Assembly: GCF_000024025.1 (NCBI RefSeq)
Contig: NC_013131.1
Location: forward strand, 2,542,001 to 2,606,000
Direction: 5' to 3'
Length of the DNA: 64,000 bases
Origin: Catenulispora acidiphila DSM 44928
Lineage (GTDB): Bacteria; Actinomycetota; Actinomycetes; Streptomycetales; Catenulisporaceae
Part shown: positions 10,928-19,089 of the stretch, one piece after another
Layout of the letters: the number at the start of each line of letters is the position of its first letter
How positions within the stretch are numbered: the first letter of the stretch is position 1
The notes under the pieces: generated by a model
Told to the model about the DNA's origin: nothing
What the model saw: only the letters and a program-made list of their open reading frames with translations
The model's database searches: none
Made by a program: the position numbers and the translations under genes

Positions 10928-12088
10928 CTACGAGGCCGCCGCCGCCGCGAGCGCGGGCTCGGCCTTCCGCTCCCGCATCGCCAGCAGCACGCGCCAGGTC
11001 GCGGCCCACACGATGGCCGCGCCGAGCATGTGGATGCCGACCAGCAGGACCGGCAGGTGCGTGAAGTACTGGACGTAGCCGATCACGCCCTGCGCCATCA
11101 GGAGCAGGAACAGGTCGCGGACCGTGGTCAGGACGCGGGGCTCGGCGCCGGTGGCCTTCAGGGCGAACCACAGCGCCACGGTCAGGCCGACGACCAGGAA
11201 GACCAGGTCTGCGTGCAGCTGGGTGGCGTTGGCCGGGCTGAGGGGGAAGCGCTTGTTTCCCGGGTCGCCGGCCTTGGCGCCGGAGTGCGGGCCGCTGCCG
11301 GTGACGATCGTGCCGGCGATCAGCAGGGCGCCCACGGCGGCGGTGAGGACGTAGCCGAGGGTGCGCAGTATCGGCTGGACGGTCGGGGTGGGCTCGGCGT
11401 CGTGGGGCTCGCGGCTGCGGACCCACAGGACGTAGGAGAGCGCGACCATGCCCAGGGACACCAGCATGTGCAGGGAGACCCAGATCGGCGCCAGGTGGGT
11501 GCGCACCGAGATGCCGCCGATGACCGCCTGGACCACGACGCCGACGAACAGGGTCCAGGACAGTTTGGTCAGCACGGCGCGGCGCGGGTGCCAGCGCAGG
11601 CACGCGATGATCGCGGCGCCGACCGCGACCGAGACTGCGAAGGTCAGCATCCGGTTGGTGAACTCCACCACGCCGTACGCGCCGAGCCGGCTGGTCGGGA
11701 CCAGACTGCCGTCCGTGCAGGTGGGCCAGGTCGGGCAGCCCAGGCCGGAGTCGGTGAGCCGGACCGCGCCGCCGGTGACGATGATGCCGATGTTGGCGAC
11801 GAACGCCGCGAAGCAGGTCCAGGTGAGGATCGCGGGGGTGGTGCGCCAGGTGAGGATCCGGGACAGCAGGCCGGTCGGGGACAGACTCGGGACGCTCGCG
11901 GGTCCGGCGGTCACTCGATCGGCGGAGCGCGCGCCGGTGGCCGCGGCATCCGCGACATCCGCGACATCCGACTCTCCGCCGGGCGCGGGGTGCTCGCCGG
12001 TGCGCTCGGCCTGAGCGGACACCTGTGCCCCGTCCGCCGGAGCCGCCGTCTGCCCGCTGGCCGGGGCGTCCCCGGCGGTCTGCGTCAT
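10928..12088 (-). CDS. ctaA: Heme A synthase
   Basis: The 386-residue multi-pass membrane protein oxidises heme O to heme A. After a hydrophilic, Ala/Asp-rich N-terminal extension of about 75 residues come about eight membrane helices. The extracellular CPTWPTC cysteine pair following VRLTDSGLG, the EFTNRM histidine-region equivalent and the LHMLGAAIVW helix are family hallmarks. Family members normally lack the long N-terminal arm, so an internal start is possible, although the ATG at 12088 is usable. The gene converges on manA and is 7 bases from the ABC permease gene upstream, suggesting co-transcription with the exporter pair. Confidence 0.92.
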   Translation of the reverse strand: MTQTAGDAPASGQTAAPADGAQVSAQAERTGEHPAPGGESDVADVADAAATGARSADRVTAGPASVPSLSPTGLLSRILTWRTTPAILTWTCFAAFVANIGIIVTGGAVRLTDSGLGCPTWPTCTDGSLVPTSRLGAYGVVEFTNRMLTFAVSVAVGAAIIACLRWHPRRAVLTKLSWTLFVGVVVQAVIGGISVRTHLAPIWVSLHMLVSLGMVALSYVLWVRSREPHDAEPTPTVQPILRTLGYVLTAAVGALLIAGTIVTGSGPHSGAKAGDPGNKRFPLSPANATQLHADLVFLVVGLTVALWFALKATGAEPRVLTTVRDLFLLLMAQGVIGYVQYFTHLPVLLVGIHMLGAAIVWAATWRVLLAMRERKAEPALAAAAAS

Positions 12089-12095
12089 CGTCCTG

Positions 12096-12923
12096 CTACT
12101 CCCACTTGAAGGTCCGGGCGGCCACCGCGATCGCGGCCACGGCCCAGGCGGCGAGGATACCGACGTTGGCCCAGGGCAGCGTGGCGCCGTGCTGGAGCAC
12201 GTCGCGCAGGCCGTTGGTGAGGGCGCTGATCGGGAGGGCGTCGAGCACGTGGCGGACGCCCGAGGGGAACTTGGACAGCGGGATGATCACGCCGCCGCCG
12301 GCGAGCAGGAGCAGGAACACGAAGTTCGCCAGGCCCAGGGTGGCCTCGGCGCGCAGGGTGCCGGCCATCAGCATGGCCAGGCCCGCGAAGGTGCCGGTGG
12401 CCAGGACGACCAGCACCGCCACCGCCAGCGGGTCGCCGTGCGGCTTCCAGCCCATGGCCAGGGCGATCGCCGACAGCAGCGCGATCTGGATCACCTCGAC
12501 GCACAGCACGCACAGCGCCTTGGCCACGATCAGCCCCCAGCGCGGCAGCGGCGTGGCGCCCATGCGCTTGAGGACGCCGTAGCGGCGCTCGAAGCCGGTG
12601 GCGATGGCCAGGCCGGTGAACGCCGTGGACAGCACTGCCGCGCCGAACAGGCCCGGGGCGTAGAAGTCGACGCGCTTGCCCGGGCCGGAGGTGGCGACCA
12701 GCGACTCCCCGGAGAACAGCACCATCATCAGCGCCGGGATCACTATGGTCAGCAGCAGCTGCTCGGGGTTGCGGAGCATCAGGCGGACCTCGTGCGCGGC
12801 CTGCGCCAGGATCATGCGGGCGGCCGGGGCGGCGCCGGGCTTCGGGGTGAAGCTCAGGGGGGCGGACCGCCGGGCGGCGGCGTTCATGGCGCCGGTGTCG
12901 TCGGCGGAGGCGGTGGCGGTCAA
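12096..12923 (-). CDS. ABC-2 type exporter permease
   Basis: A 275-residue membrane protein with about six hydrophobic segments after a short N-terminal arm; the stretch MLRNPEQLLLTIVIPALMM is typical of ABC-2 permeases of the DrrB / NodJ kind. It would form the channel for the ATPase encoded directly upstream. The TTG at 12923 overlaps the ATPase stop codon as TTGA and is chosen for that coupling, though there is no good ribosome site; the ATG at 12887 is an alternative that removes 12 residues. Substrate is unknown; an exporter pair beside ctaA is common in actinobacteria. Confidence 0.85.
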   Translation of the reverse strand: MTATASADDTGAMNAAARRSAPLSFTPKPGAAPAARMILAQAAHEVRLMLRNPEQLLLTIVIPALMMVLFSGESLVATSGPGKRVDFYAPGLFGAAVLSTAFTGLAIATGFERRYGVLKRMGATPLPRWGLIVAKALCVLCVEVIQIALLSAIALAMGWKPHGDPLAVAVLVVLATGTFAGLAMLMAGTLRAEATLGLANFVFLLLLAGGGVIIPLSKFPSGVRHVLDALPISALTNGLRDVLQHGATLPWANVGILAAWAVAAIAVAARTFKWE

Positions 12924-13846
12924 CGGAGGTCCCGTCCGGTCAGATCGAGGAAGGCGTCTTCGAGCGTACGGCGTCCCACGCTCAACCCTTGCGGCATCAC
13001 GTCCTTGGCGGCACACCACGCGGTCACGGCGGCGAGCACGTTCGGGGTGATGTCGCCGCCGACGGTGTAGCCGCCCGGCGGCTGCTCGACGGCGGTCAGC
13101 CCGCCCGGCAGCTTCGCCAGGAGCCCGGCCAGGTCCAGTCCGGGCGGCGCGGTGAAGCGGATCGCGGTATCCGCGGTGCCGTTCGCGGCCGACAGCGCCG
13201 CCGGGGTGTCGTGCGCGATCACCTTGCCGGCGTCGACGATCGCCACCGTGTCGGCCAGCCGCTCGGCCTCGTCCAGCAGGTGGGTGGTGAGCACCACGGT
13301 GACGCCGTCCCGCCGCAGCTGCTCGATCAGCTCCCAGGTGGCGTGCCGGGCCTGCACGTCCAGCCCGGCGGTGGGCTCGTCCAGGAACACCAGCTCCGGC
13401 CGCCCGACCACGGCCAGCGCCAGCGAGAGCCGCTGCTGTTGCCCGCCGGACAGCCGCCGGAAGGTGGTCCGGCCGGCCGAGCCCAGGCCCAGGCGCTCGA
13501 TCAGCGCGTCGGTGTCCAGGGGGTTCGCGTAGAGCTTGGCGGTGTGCTTGAGCATCTCCGCCGCACGCACGCTGGGGTAGATGCCGCCGGACTGCAGCAT
13601 CACGCCGATCCGCGGCCGCAGCTGCTCACCCTGGGTAACCGGATCCAGCCCGAGCACGCGGACGGACCCGCCGTCGGGACGGCGGTACCCCTCGCAGCAC
13701 TCTATGGTCGAGGTCTTCCCGGCGCCGTTCGGGCCGAGCACGGCGGTGATGGTCCCGGTCTGCACGCGCAGGTCCAGGCCGTCCACCGCGGTCTTGGCGC
13801 CGTACCTCTTGACCAGGCCGGTCACTTCTACGGCTGGTTGTCCCAT
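12920..13846 (-). CDS. ABC-2 type exporter ATP-binding protein
   Basis: The 308-residue ATPase has Walker A GPNGAGKT at residues 38-45, the signature LSGGQQQRLSLALA and Walker B ELVFLDEPTAGLD, followed by the DrrA-like C-terminal domain (KVIAHDTPAALSA and beyond). It energises the permease encoded next in the operon. The ATG at 13846 starts MGQPAVEVTGLVKRYG. Drug, antibiotic or lipid export are all possible; nothing in the sequence decides between them. Confidence 0.92.
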   Translation of the reverse strand: MGQPAVEVTGLVKRYGAKTAVDGLDLRVQTGTITAVLGPNGAGKTSTIECCEGYRRPDGGSVRVLGLDPVTQGEQLRPRIGVMLQSGGIYPSVRAAEMLKHTAKLYANPLDTDALIERLGLGSAGRTTFRRLSGGQQQRLSLALAVVGRPELVFLDEPTAGLDVQARHATWELIEQLRRDGVTVVLTTHLLDEAERLADTVAIVDAGKVIAHDTPAALSAANGTADTAIRFTAPPGLDLAGLLAKLPGGLTAVEQPPGGYTVGGDITPNVLAAVTAWCAAKDVMPQGLSVGRRTLEDAFLDLTGRDLR

Positions 13847-13915
13847 AGCGGAGATTCTACGAAGACTCTCTGTGGTGCTCCGCGCCGGGTAAGCCTGTTA
13901 CGTGCGCCACACGCC

Positions 13916-14554
13916 TCAGCGCGGGGGTACGGGGATCGGGTTGGACGTCGGCAGGTCCAGCTCCACGACGTCGAATTCCTCCAGGGCGAGCATCTGGACG
14001 CCGCCCTTCATCTGCTCGAACGCCGCCTTCCGGATGGCCGCGTGCGGGCCGCGCGAGGCCGCGAGTGCCTCCGTGTCCCGGAAGAACGTGCCGACCCCGG
14101 CGATGTTGTGGGCCCGGTCCAGGAGCAGGCTGGCACCCTGGAAGCCGTCGACGGCCTGCAGCCCGGGCAGGCCGACCTCCTCGAAGGCCCGGACGATGCC
14201 GCCGGCCATGGCCGGTTCGAACATCATCCGCTGGAGCCGGAAGCTGCCGCTGGTCGCCGAGGCCGGCGGGGTGAACGCCGCGGCTTCCAGGTTCACGGTG
14301 GTGATCGTCGAGACGAACCGCGCCAGCATGTCCACGCGCCGGTCGCGAAGCTGCTCGTCGCTGTTCTTCAGGGCTTGCTCGGTCTCCCACCAGGAGCCGG
14401 TGAGGATCTTGCCGAGGGCGCGGTCGGCGAAGACGCCGATGCCGTCGAAGCCGGATTGTTCGGCCATCATCCCCGGGACCGCCTTGGCGATCACGTCCAG
14501 GGCCGGGCCGACGTCCGCCGGATCACAGGTGATGTACAGACTGCGGACGAACAT
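13916..14554 (-). CDS. Uncharacterised protein with two ABM-like (dimeric alpha/beta barrel) halves
   Basis: I do not recognise a named family. The 212 residues look like an internal duplication: the halves starting FVRSLYITCDP and FRLQRMMFEP are of similar length, each with a predicted beta-alpha-beta pattern and a central aromatic G-(S/T)-(W/F)(W/F) strand (LTGSWWETE, VGTFFRDTE). That is the layout of fused ABM/EthD-type ferredoxin-like domains, which act as small monooxygenases or ligand binders. ATG at 14554 has GGGAGGA seven bases upstream; a longer frame to 14701 has no such support. The gene lies downstream of lacI, and two identical palindromes precede it. Confidence 0.65.
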   Translation of the reverse strand: MFVRSLYITCDPADVGPALDVIAKAVPGMMAEQSGFDGIGVFADRALGKILTGSWWETEQALKNSDEQLRDRRVDMLARFVSTITTVNLEAAAFTPPASATSGSFRLQRMMFEPAMAGGIVRAFEEVGLPGLQAVDGFQGASLLLDRAHNIAGVGTFFRDTEALAASRGPHAAIRKAAFEQMKGGVQMLALEEFDVVELDLPTSNPIPVPPR

Positions 14555-14688
14555 GGTGTCCTCCCATCCGCGCGGGTGTCGGCGCGCGGGGGCGCGCCAC
14601 GGCGACCCCGTTCCACTTCCAGCGCAGTACAGCTGCCGGACGCGCGCAAACGGGACGCGCTGTTCGGGGGAGGTCCACAGCCGGTTGC

Positions 14689-14700
14689 TGAACCGGTTCA
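14689..14700. promoter_or_regulatory. Palindromic operator, copy 1
   Basis: TGAACCGGTTCA is a perfect 12-bp palindrome with a central CpG, the form expected for LacI-family operators. An identical copy lies exactly 22 bases away, two helical turns, so two dimers would sit on the same DNA face. Confidence 0.65.
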
Positions 14701-14710
14701 CATGATTCGC

Positions 14711-14722
14711 TGAACCGGTTCA
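14711..14722. promoter_or_regulatory. Palindromic operator, copy 2, overlapping the lacI stop codon
   Basis: The second TGAACCGGTTCA; its last three bases are the complement of the lacI stop codon (14720-14722). It could control the minus-strand gene starting at 14554 or let the regulator sense or block its own read-through. Confidence 0.65.
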
Positions 14723-15751
14723 TGCCCGGCGATCGTGGTAAGGGGCGCGCGTGCTCTCGCGCACCGTGAGCCGCGGCGTGGCGCTCTGTACGTCGCGCAC
14801 CGATCCGGGTACGTCGATCGCGGCCAGCAGCATCGCCGCGACCTGGCCGCCGAGGGCGAAGGTGTCGCGGCTCAGGGCGGTGATCGCCGGGTGCACGATG
14901 CGGGTGAGCAGCGAGTCCTCGAAGGAGACCACTGACAGTCCGGCCGGTACCGCCACTCCCATCTCTGCGGCGACCGCCAGGCCGGCGACCGCCATGACGT
15001 CCGAGTCGAAGATCAGTGCGCTCGGGCGCTGCGGGCTGCTCAGGAGTGCGCGGGTCGCCGAGGCGCCCTGGGCGTCGCTGAAGTCGGTGGGGACCGAGAC
15101 GGCGTCGACCAGGTGCAGGCGGCGGGAGGCGTCCTTCAGTGCGCGGATGCGGCGGCGGGTGTGGTGGAACGCCTCGTCGCCGGCGACGTGTGCGATGCGG
15201 CGGTGTCCGAGCGCGGCGAGGTAGTCCACGAGCGAGAGCATCGCCTCCCGGTCGTCGGCCCAGACGCTGGGCAGTGTGCCGTGCCCGCTGGGACCGCCGA
15301 TGACCACCGCCGGGACACCGAGGTCCTCCAGGACCGGCACGCGCTTGTCGCGGTGCTGCAGGTCGACCAGGACGAAGCCGTCCACGTGCCGCTCGGAGGT
15401 CCAGCGCCGGTAGACCTCGATCTCGGCCGCGGTGTCCTCGACGATCATCAGGTGGAGGGCGACGGAGCGTGCTGACAATCCCGCCTGGAGCCCGGCCAGC
15501 AACAGTCCGAAGAAGGGTTCTGCGCCGATGGTCTGCGCCGGGCGCGCGACCACCAGTCCGACCGCGTCGGCGCGGGCGCCTCCCAGGGCGCGCGCCGCCT
15601 TGTGCGGCCGCCAGTTCATCTCCGAGGCGACGCGAAGGATTCGCTCCCGAGTGGCAGGGCTTACGCCAGGGCGGTCGTTCAGTGCGAACGACACGGCGCT
15701 CTTCGACACCCCGGCGCTTCTTGCGATGTCGTCGATGGTGGGCCTGGTCAC
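14720..15751 (-). CDS. LacI-family transcriptional regulator of the mannoside locus
   Basis: The 343-residue repressor has the N-terminal HTH TRPTIDDIARSAGVSKSAVS with the hinge-helix region ending at about residue 60 (RPHKAARALGG), then a periplasmic-binding-like sensor domain (VGLVVARPAQTIGAEPFFG, ALIFDSDVMAVAGLAVA, SVVSFEDS). GTG at 15751 is chosen because the protein then begins just before the HTH; AAGGG precedes it. It is divergent from the sugar ABC importer operon, whose promoter carries an operator-like site. The inducer is probably a mannose-containing sugar released or imported by the locus, by inference from context. Confidence 0.9.
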   Translation of the reverse strand: MTRPTIDDIARSAGVSKSAVSFALNDRPGVSPATRERILRVASEMNWRPHKAARALGGARADAVGLVVARPAQTIGAEPFFGLLLAGLQAGLSARSVALHLMIVEDTAAEIEVYRRWTSERHVDGFVLVDLQHRDKRVPVLEDLGVPAVVIGGPSGHGTLPSVWADDREAMLSLVDYLAALGHRRIAHVAGDEAFHHTRRRIRALKDASRRLHLVDAVSVPTDFSDAQGASATRALLSSPQRPSALIFDSDVMAVAGLAVAAEMGVAVPAGLSVVSFEDSLLTRIVHPAITALSRDTFALGGQVAAMLLAAIDVPGSVRDVQSATPRLTVRESTRAPYHDRRA

Positions 15752-15790
15752 GGTTCGGTATCCCTTCGCCGGTGGGGGTCGTCTCGCCCC

Positions 15791-15819
15791 TTGACACCCC
15801 GGATGACGCAGAGCATAGT
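15791..15819 (+). promoter_or_regulatory. Promoter of the sugar importer operon
   Basis: A perfect -35 TTGACA (15791-15796) is followed after 17 bases by CATAGT (15814-15819; four of six consensus bases). Transcription would start near 15826, giving a 5' leader of about 92 bases before the ATG at 15918. Confidence 0.65.
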
Positions 15820-15827
15820 CCCATTTC

Positions 15828-15843
15828 ACTAGAGCGGTTTAGT
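15828..15843. promoter_or_regulatory. LacI-type operator at the importer transcription start
   Basis: ACTAGAGCGGTTTAGT is a near palindrome (12 of 16 positions symmetric) with a central CG. It lies immediately downstream of the -10 box, where a bound repressor would block initiation or escape. Its core GCGGTT resembles but is not identical to the ACCGGT core of the palindromes at 14689-14722. Confidence 0.6.
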
Positions 15844-15847
15844 AAAA

Positions 15848-15863
15848 CTCTCGTGAACGAGAG
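15848..15863 (+). promoter_or_regulatory. Small leader hairpin
   Basis: CTCTCG-TGAA-CGAGAG forms a perfect 6-bp stem with a four-base loop in the predicted 5' leader of the importer mRNA. It may only stabilise the transcript. Confidence 0.4.
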
Positions 15864-15917
15864 AGCACTCCCTGAACGAACCCCCACCTCGACCCCTCAC
15901 AAGGAAAGCCGGGAGTC

Positions 15918-17222
15918 ATGACCATGCGCAGGACCACAGCGATATCCGCCATAGCCGTCGCCGCTACGCTGCTGGCCGGCTGCGGCGTCGGAAGCAAGTC
16001 CTCGTCGTCGGACGCGAACAAGACCGTCTCCACCACGGCGGCGCTGTCGGGCACCATCACCTTCCAGACCTGGTCGCTGAAGAACGACAAGTTCACCCCG
16101 TACTTCACGAAGCTGATCGCCGACTTCAAGACGGCGCACCCGGGCACCGAGGTCAACTGGATCGACCAGCCCGGCGACGGCTACCCGACCAAGGTCACCA
16201 GCCAGGTCTCCACCGGCAGCCTGCCGGACGTGATCAACCTGCCGCCGGACATCGCGCACGCGGTGGCCAAGACCGGCAACCTGCTGGACCTGAAGCAGAA
16301 CGTGCCGACGCTGCAGACGGACTACGTCAAGAGCGGTCTGAGCGCCTACAACTACCAGGACATCTCCGGCGGCTCCCAGTTCTTCGGCTTCCCCTGGTAC
16401 CTCGGTACCGACGTGAGCTACTGGAACAAGACGATGATGGCCAAGGACGGCCTGGACGCGGCCAACCCGCCGAAGACGTTCGACGACCTGGTCGCCCAGG
16501 CGAAGATCATGCACGACAAGTCCGGCGGCAAGGACTACCTGATGTCCCGCGCCCCGGGGCTGTCGGACATCGCGAACACCGGCACCAAGCTGCTGTCCGC
16601 CGACGGCACGAAGTTCGCCTTCAACACCTCGCAGGCCGAGGCGATGCTGGACAAGTACACCGCCGCCTACAAGGCCGGGTACCTCCCCTCGAACGTGCTG
16701 GACAACAGCTACGAGGGCAACTCCACGCTGTTCAGCAAGCAGCAGGTCGCCTGGACCACCGGCGGCGGCAACCTGATCACCAGCCTGCAGCAGGACAACC
16801 CGACGCTGGCGCCGAACGTGGTCCCCTCCCCGGCGCTGGACACCGCGCCGCTGTACGTGCAGGGCCTGTCGGTCTCCAGCAAGAGCAAGAACCTCCCGCT
16901 GGCGGTGGCCTTCGCCGAGTTCGTGACGGACAACGAGAACCAGGCCGGCTTCGTCAAGCTGGCGCCGGGCTTCCTGCCGGGCTCCGCGGCCTCCGCGAAC
17001 GACCCGCAGTACAGCAAGAGCGACGGCACCACGCAGGGCGACGCCTCGGTGATCGCCTACAAGGACATGCAGACCGCGGTGAACTTCACCCCGCCGATCT
17101 GGACCGACGCGATGAACACGCTCCTGAACCAGGAGATCGCCAAGGCGATGACCGGCAAGGAGACCTCCAAGCAGGCCTTGGACAACACGGTGAACCAGGC
17201 GAACGCACTGCTCTCGCAGTGA
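15918..17222 (+). CDS. Sugar ABC transporter substrate-binding lipoprotein
   Basis: The 434-residue protein is an extracellular solute-binding protein of family 1 (maltose-binding-protein like). The signal peptide ends in the lipobox LLAGC with Cys22 as the lipidation site, followed by a Ser/Asp linker. The core matches oligosaccharide binders: GTITFQTWSLKNDKF, GEVNW-like strand, LPDVINLPPDIAHAV, and the GFPWYLGTDVSYWNK aromatic segment. The ATG at 15918 has AAGGAAAG upstream. It is the first gene of the operon with two permeases; no ATPase is encoded, so a shared MsiK-type ATPase elsewhere is expected. Confidence 0.93.
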   Translation: MTMRRTTAISAIAVAATLLAGCGVGSKSSSSDANKTVSTTAALSGTITFQTWSLKNDKFTPYFTKLIADFKTAHPGTEVNWIDQPGDGYPTKVTSQVSTGSLPDVINLPPDIAHAVAKTGNLLDLKQNVPTLQTDYVKSGLSAYNYQDISGGSQFFGFPWYLGTDVSYWNKTMMAKDGLDAANPPKTFDDLVAQAKIMHDKSGGKDYLMSRAPGLSDIANTGTKLLSADGTKFAFNTSQAEAMLDKYTAAYKAGYLPSNVLDNSYEGNSTLFSKQQVAWTTGGGNLITSLQQDNPTLAPNVVPSPALDTAPLYVQGLSVSSKSKNLPLAVAFAEFVTDNENQAGFVKLAPGFLPGSAASANDPQYSKSDGTTQGDASVIAYKDMQTAVNFTPPIWTDAMNTLLNQEIAKAMTGKETSKQALDNTVNQANALLSQ

Positions 17223-17266
17223 GCCCGTGTCCCCCCAGGTCTGAGTAGGAGTTAGCGAGGAAACCG

Positions 17267-18148
17267 ATGAGGTCCCACCGGTTCTACACGCCGTGGCTGC
17301 TGATGCTCCCGGCCCTGATATGGCTCGCGCTGTTCAGCGTGTGGCCGGCGATCAACACCGTCACGCTGTCGTTCACGAACGTGCACCAGCTGACCGGTGG
17401 GCACTTCATCGGATTGAAGAACTACTGGCTTCTGTGGCACGACCCGCACATCCGGGACGCGATCTTGAACACCATCGTCTTCATGGTGATCTGCGTCCCG
17501 CTGCTCACCCTGCTCCCGCTGCTGCTGGCCCTGCTGGTGCAGCGGAACGTCCCCGGCATCTCCTTCTTCCGGACCGCGTTCTACTTCCCGGTCATCGCCT
17601 CGGCGGTGACGGTGGCGCTGATCTGGAAGTGGATGCTCGACGACCGCGGGCTGTTCAACAACCTGCTGCAGACCATGGGCTTCGTCCACAAGACGGTGCC
17701 GTTCCTGACCGACCGCTGGCTGCTGCTGCTCAGCGCCATCGCGCTGACGGTCTGGAAGGGTCTGGGCTACTACATGATCCTGTACATGTCCGCGCTGGGC
17801 AGCGTGCGGCGCGAACTGCACGAGGCCGCGGCGGTGGACGGCGCCGGGACGGTGCGCCGCTTCTGGAGCATCACGGTGCCCGGCGTGCGCGGCACCATGA
17901 TCCTGATCTCGGTGCTGATCGCGGTGAACGCCATGCGCGTGTTCGGCGAGCTGTACATCCTCGGCGGCCCGACCGGCGGCGTCGGCGGCCAGGACGTCTC
18001 GATCGTGATGCTGGTGCAGCAGGCCGCCTCCGGCAGCGACGGCCGCCTGGGCTACGCCAGCGCGATCAGCGTGTTCCTGTTCTTCCTCACCGCCGTGCCG
18101 CTGCTGTTCCTGACCCGCCTGAACAAGAGCACCCAGGAGGAGTCGTGA
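17267..18148 (+). CDS. Sugar ABC transporter permease 1 (MalF-type)
   Basis: The 293-residue membrane protein carries six helices and the EAA loop HEAAAVDGAGTVRRFWSITVPG, the contact site for the ATPase. FYTPWLLMLPALIWLALFSVWP is the first helix. The start at 17267 has GCGAGGAAA upstream. It would pair with permease 2 and the lipoprotein upstream to import oligosaccharides. The 3' end overlaps the next gene by GTGA. Confidence 0.93.
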   Translation: MRSHRFYTPWLLMLPALIWLALFSVWPAINTVTLSFTNVHQLTGGHFIGLKNYWLLWHDPHIRDAILNTIVFMVICVPLLTLLPLLLALLVQRNVPGISFFRTAFYFPVIASAVTVALIWKWMLDDRGLFNNLLQTMGFVHKTVPFLTDRWLLLLSAIALTVWKGLGYYMILYMSALGSVRRELHEAAAVDGAGTVRRFWSITVPGVRGTMILISVLIAVNAMRVFGELYILGGPTGGVGGQDVSIVMLVQQAASGSDGRLGYASAISVFLFFLTAVPLLFLTRLNKSTQEES

Positions 18149-19089
18149 CCGCGACCACCGCCGAGGACAGCCGCGAGCGCGAGGACAAGGCGGGGCGCGC
18201 GGCGCGCCGCCCGGGCTCGGCCGTGCGGAACCCGAACCGCAAGGGGCGCTCGCCGATCTTCGACGCCCCGACCCCGCACGGGCTGGTGCTGCGCTACACC
18301 GCGCTGGTCGTGGTGCTGGTGATCTCGATCGGCCCGATGCTCTGGGAGTTGTCGACCTCGCTGAAGAGCAAGGCCGAGGACGTGTACACGCAGAACATCC
18401 AGCTGCTGCCGCACCACCCGACGCTCGGCAACTACGGCGAGGTGCAGAACACCATCCCGGTGTGGCACTTCGCGCTGAACTCGCTGACCGTGGCGGTGAT
18501 CAACGTCACCGGCAACGTCATCGGCGCCACCCTGGCCGGCTACGTGCTGGCGCGGCTGAAGTTCAAGGGCCGCAAGCTGCTGCTGGCGGTGTTCGTCTCG
18601 ACGCTGATCCTGCCCGCCGAGGTCACGGTCATCTCCAAGTTCCAGATGATCACCAGCATGGGTCTGGGCGACTCGATCCTCGGGGTCTGCCTGCCGGACA
18701 TGATCGCGATGGTCAACGTGCTGCTGATGCGCAACGCGTTCCTCGCGCTGCCCAAGGAGGTCGAGGAAGCCGCGATCATCGACGGCGCCAACGCCGTGCA
18801 GCGGCTGCGCCACGTCGGCCTGCCGGCGGTCAAGGGCGTGCTGAGCGTGATCTCGATCTTCGCCTTCATCGGCGCCTGGGACGACTTCCTGTGGCCGCTG
18901 CTGGTGTTGCAGAGCCCGAACAAGCTCACGCTCACCGTCGGCCTGTCCTACCTGAACGGCCAGTGGTCGCACGACCCGCGCACCATCGCCGCCGGCACCA
19001 TGATGGCGCTGCTGCCGATCCTGGCGCTGTTCCTGCTGCTGCAACGGTACTTCTTCCGCGGTGTCGCCGAGGGCGCCATCAAGGGATGA
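18145..19089 (+). CDS. Sugar ABC transporter permease 2 (MalG-type)
   Basis: The 314-residue product has a charged 45-residue N-terminal arm, then about six helices starting LRYTALVVVLVISIGPMLWE. The EAA loop is EEAAIIDGANAVQRLRHVGLP and the C terminus RYFFRGVAEGAIKG is the standard ending of this family. GTG at 18145 overlaps the stop of permease 1 as GTGA and has AGGAGGAG upstream. The stop overlaps the next ATG as ATGA, so importer and hydrolase are translated together. Confidence 0.93.
   Translation: MTATTAEDSREREDKAGRAARRPGSAVRNPNRKGRSPIFDAPTPHGLVLRYTALVVVLVISIGPMLWELSTSLKSKAEDVYTQNIQLLPHHPTLGNYGEVQNTIPVWHFALNSLTVAVINVTGNVIGATLAGYVLARLKFKGRKLLLAVFVSTLILPAEVTVISKFQMITSMGLGDSILGVCLPDMIAMVNVLLMRNAFLALPKEVEEAAIIDGANAVQRLRHVGLPAVKGVLSVISIFAFIGAWDDFLWPLLVLQSPNKLTLTVGLSYLNGQWSHDPRTIAAGTMMALLPILALFLLLQRYFFRGVAEGAIKG

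Noticed and set aside
14555-14701. Upstream start for the ABM-like protein.
   Set aside because: The longer frame passes through the operator palindrome region and its residues do not look like a protein; GGGAGGA fits the ATG at 14554.
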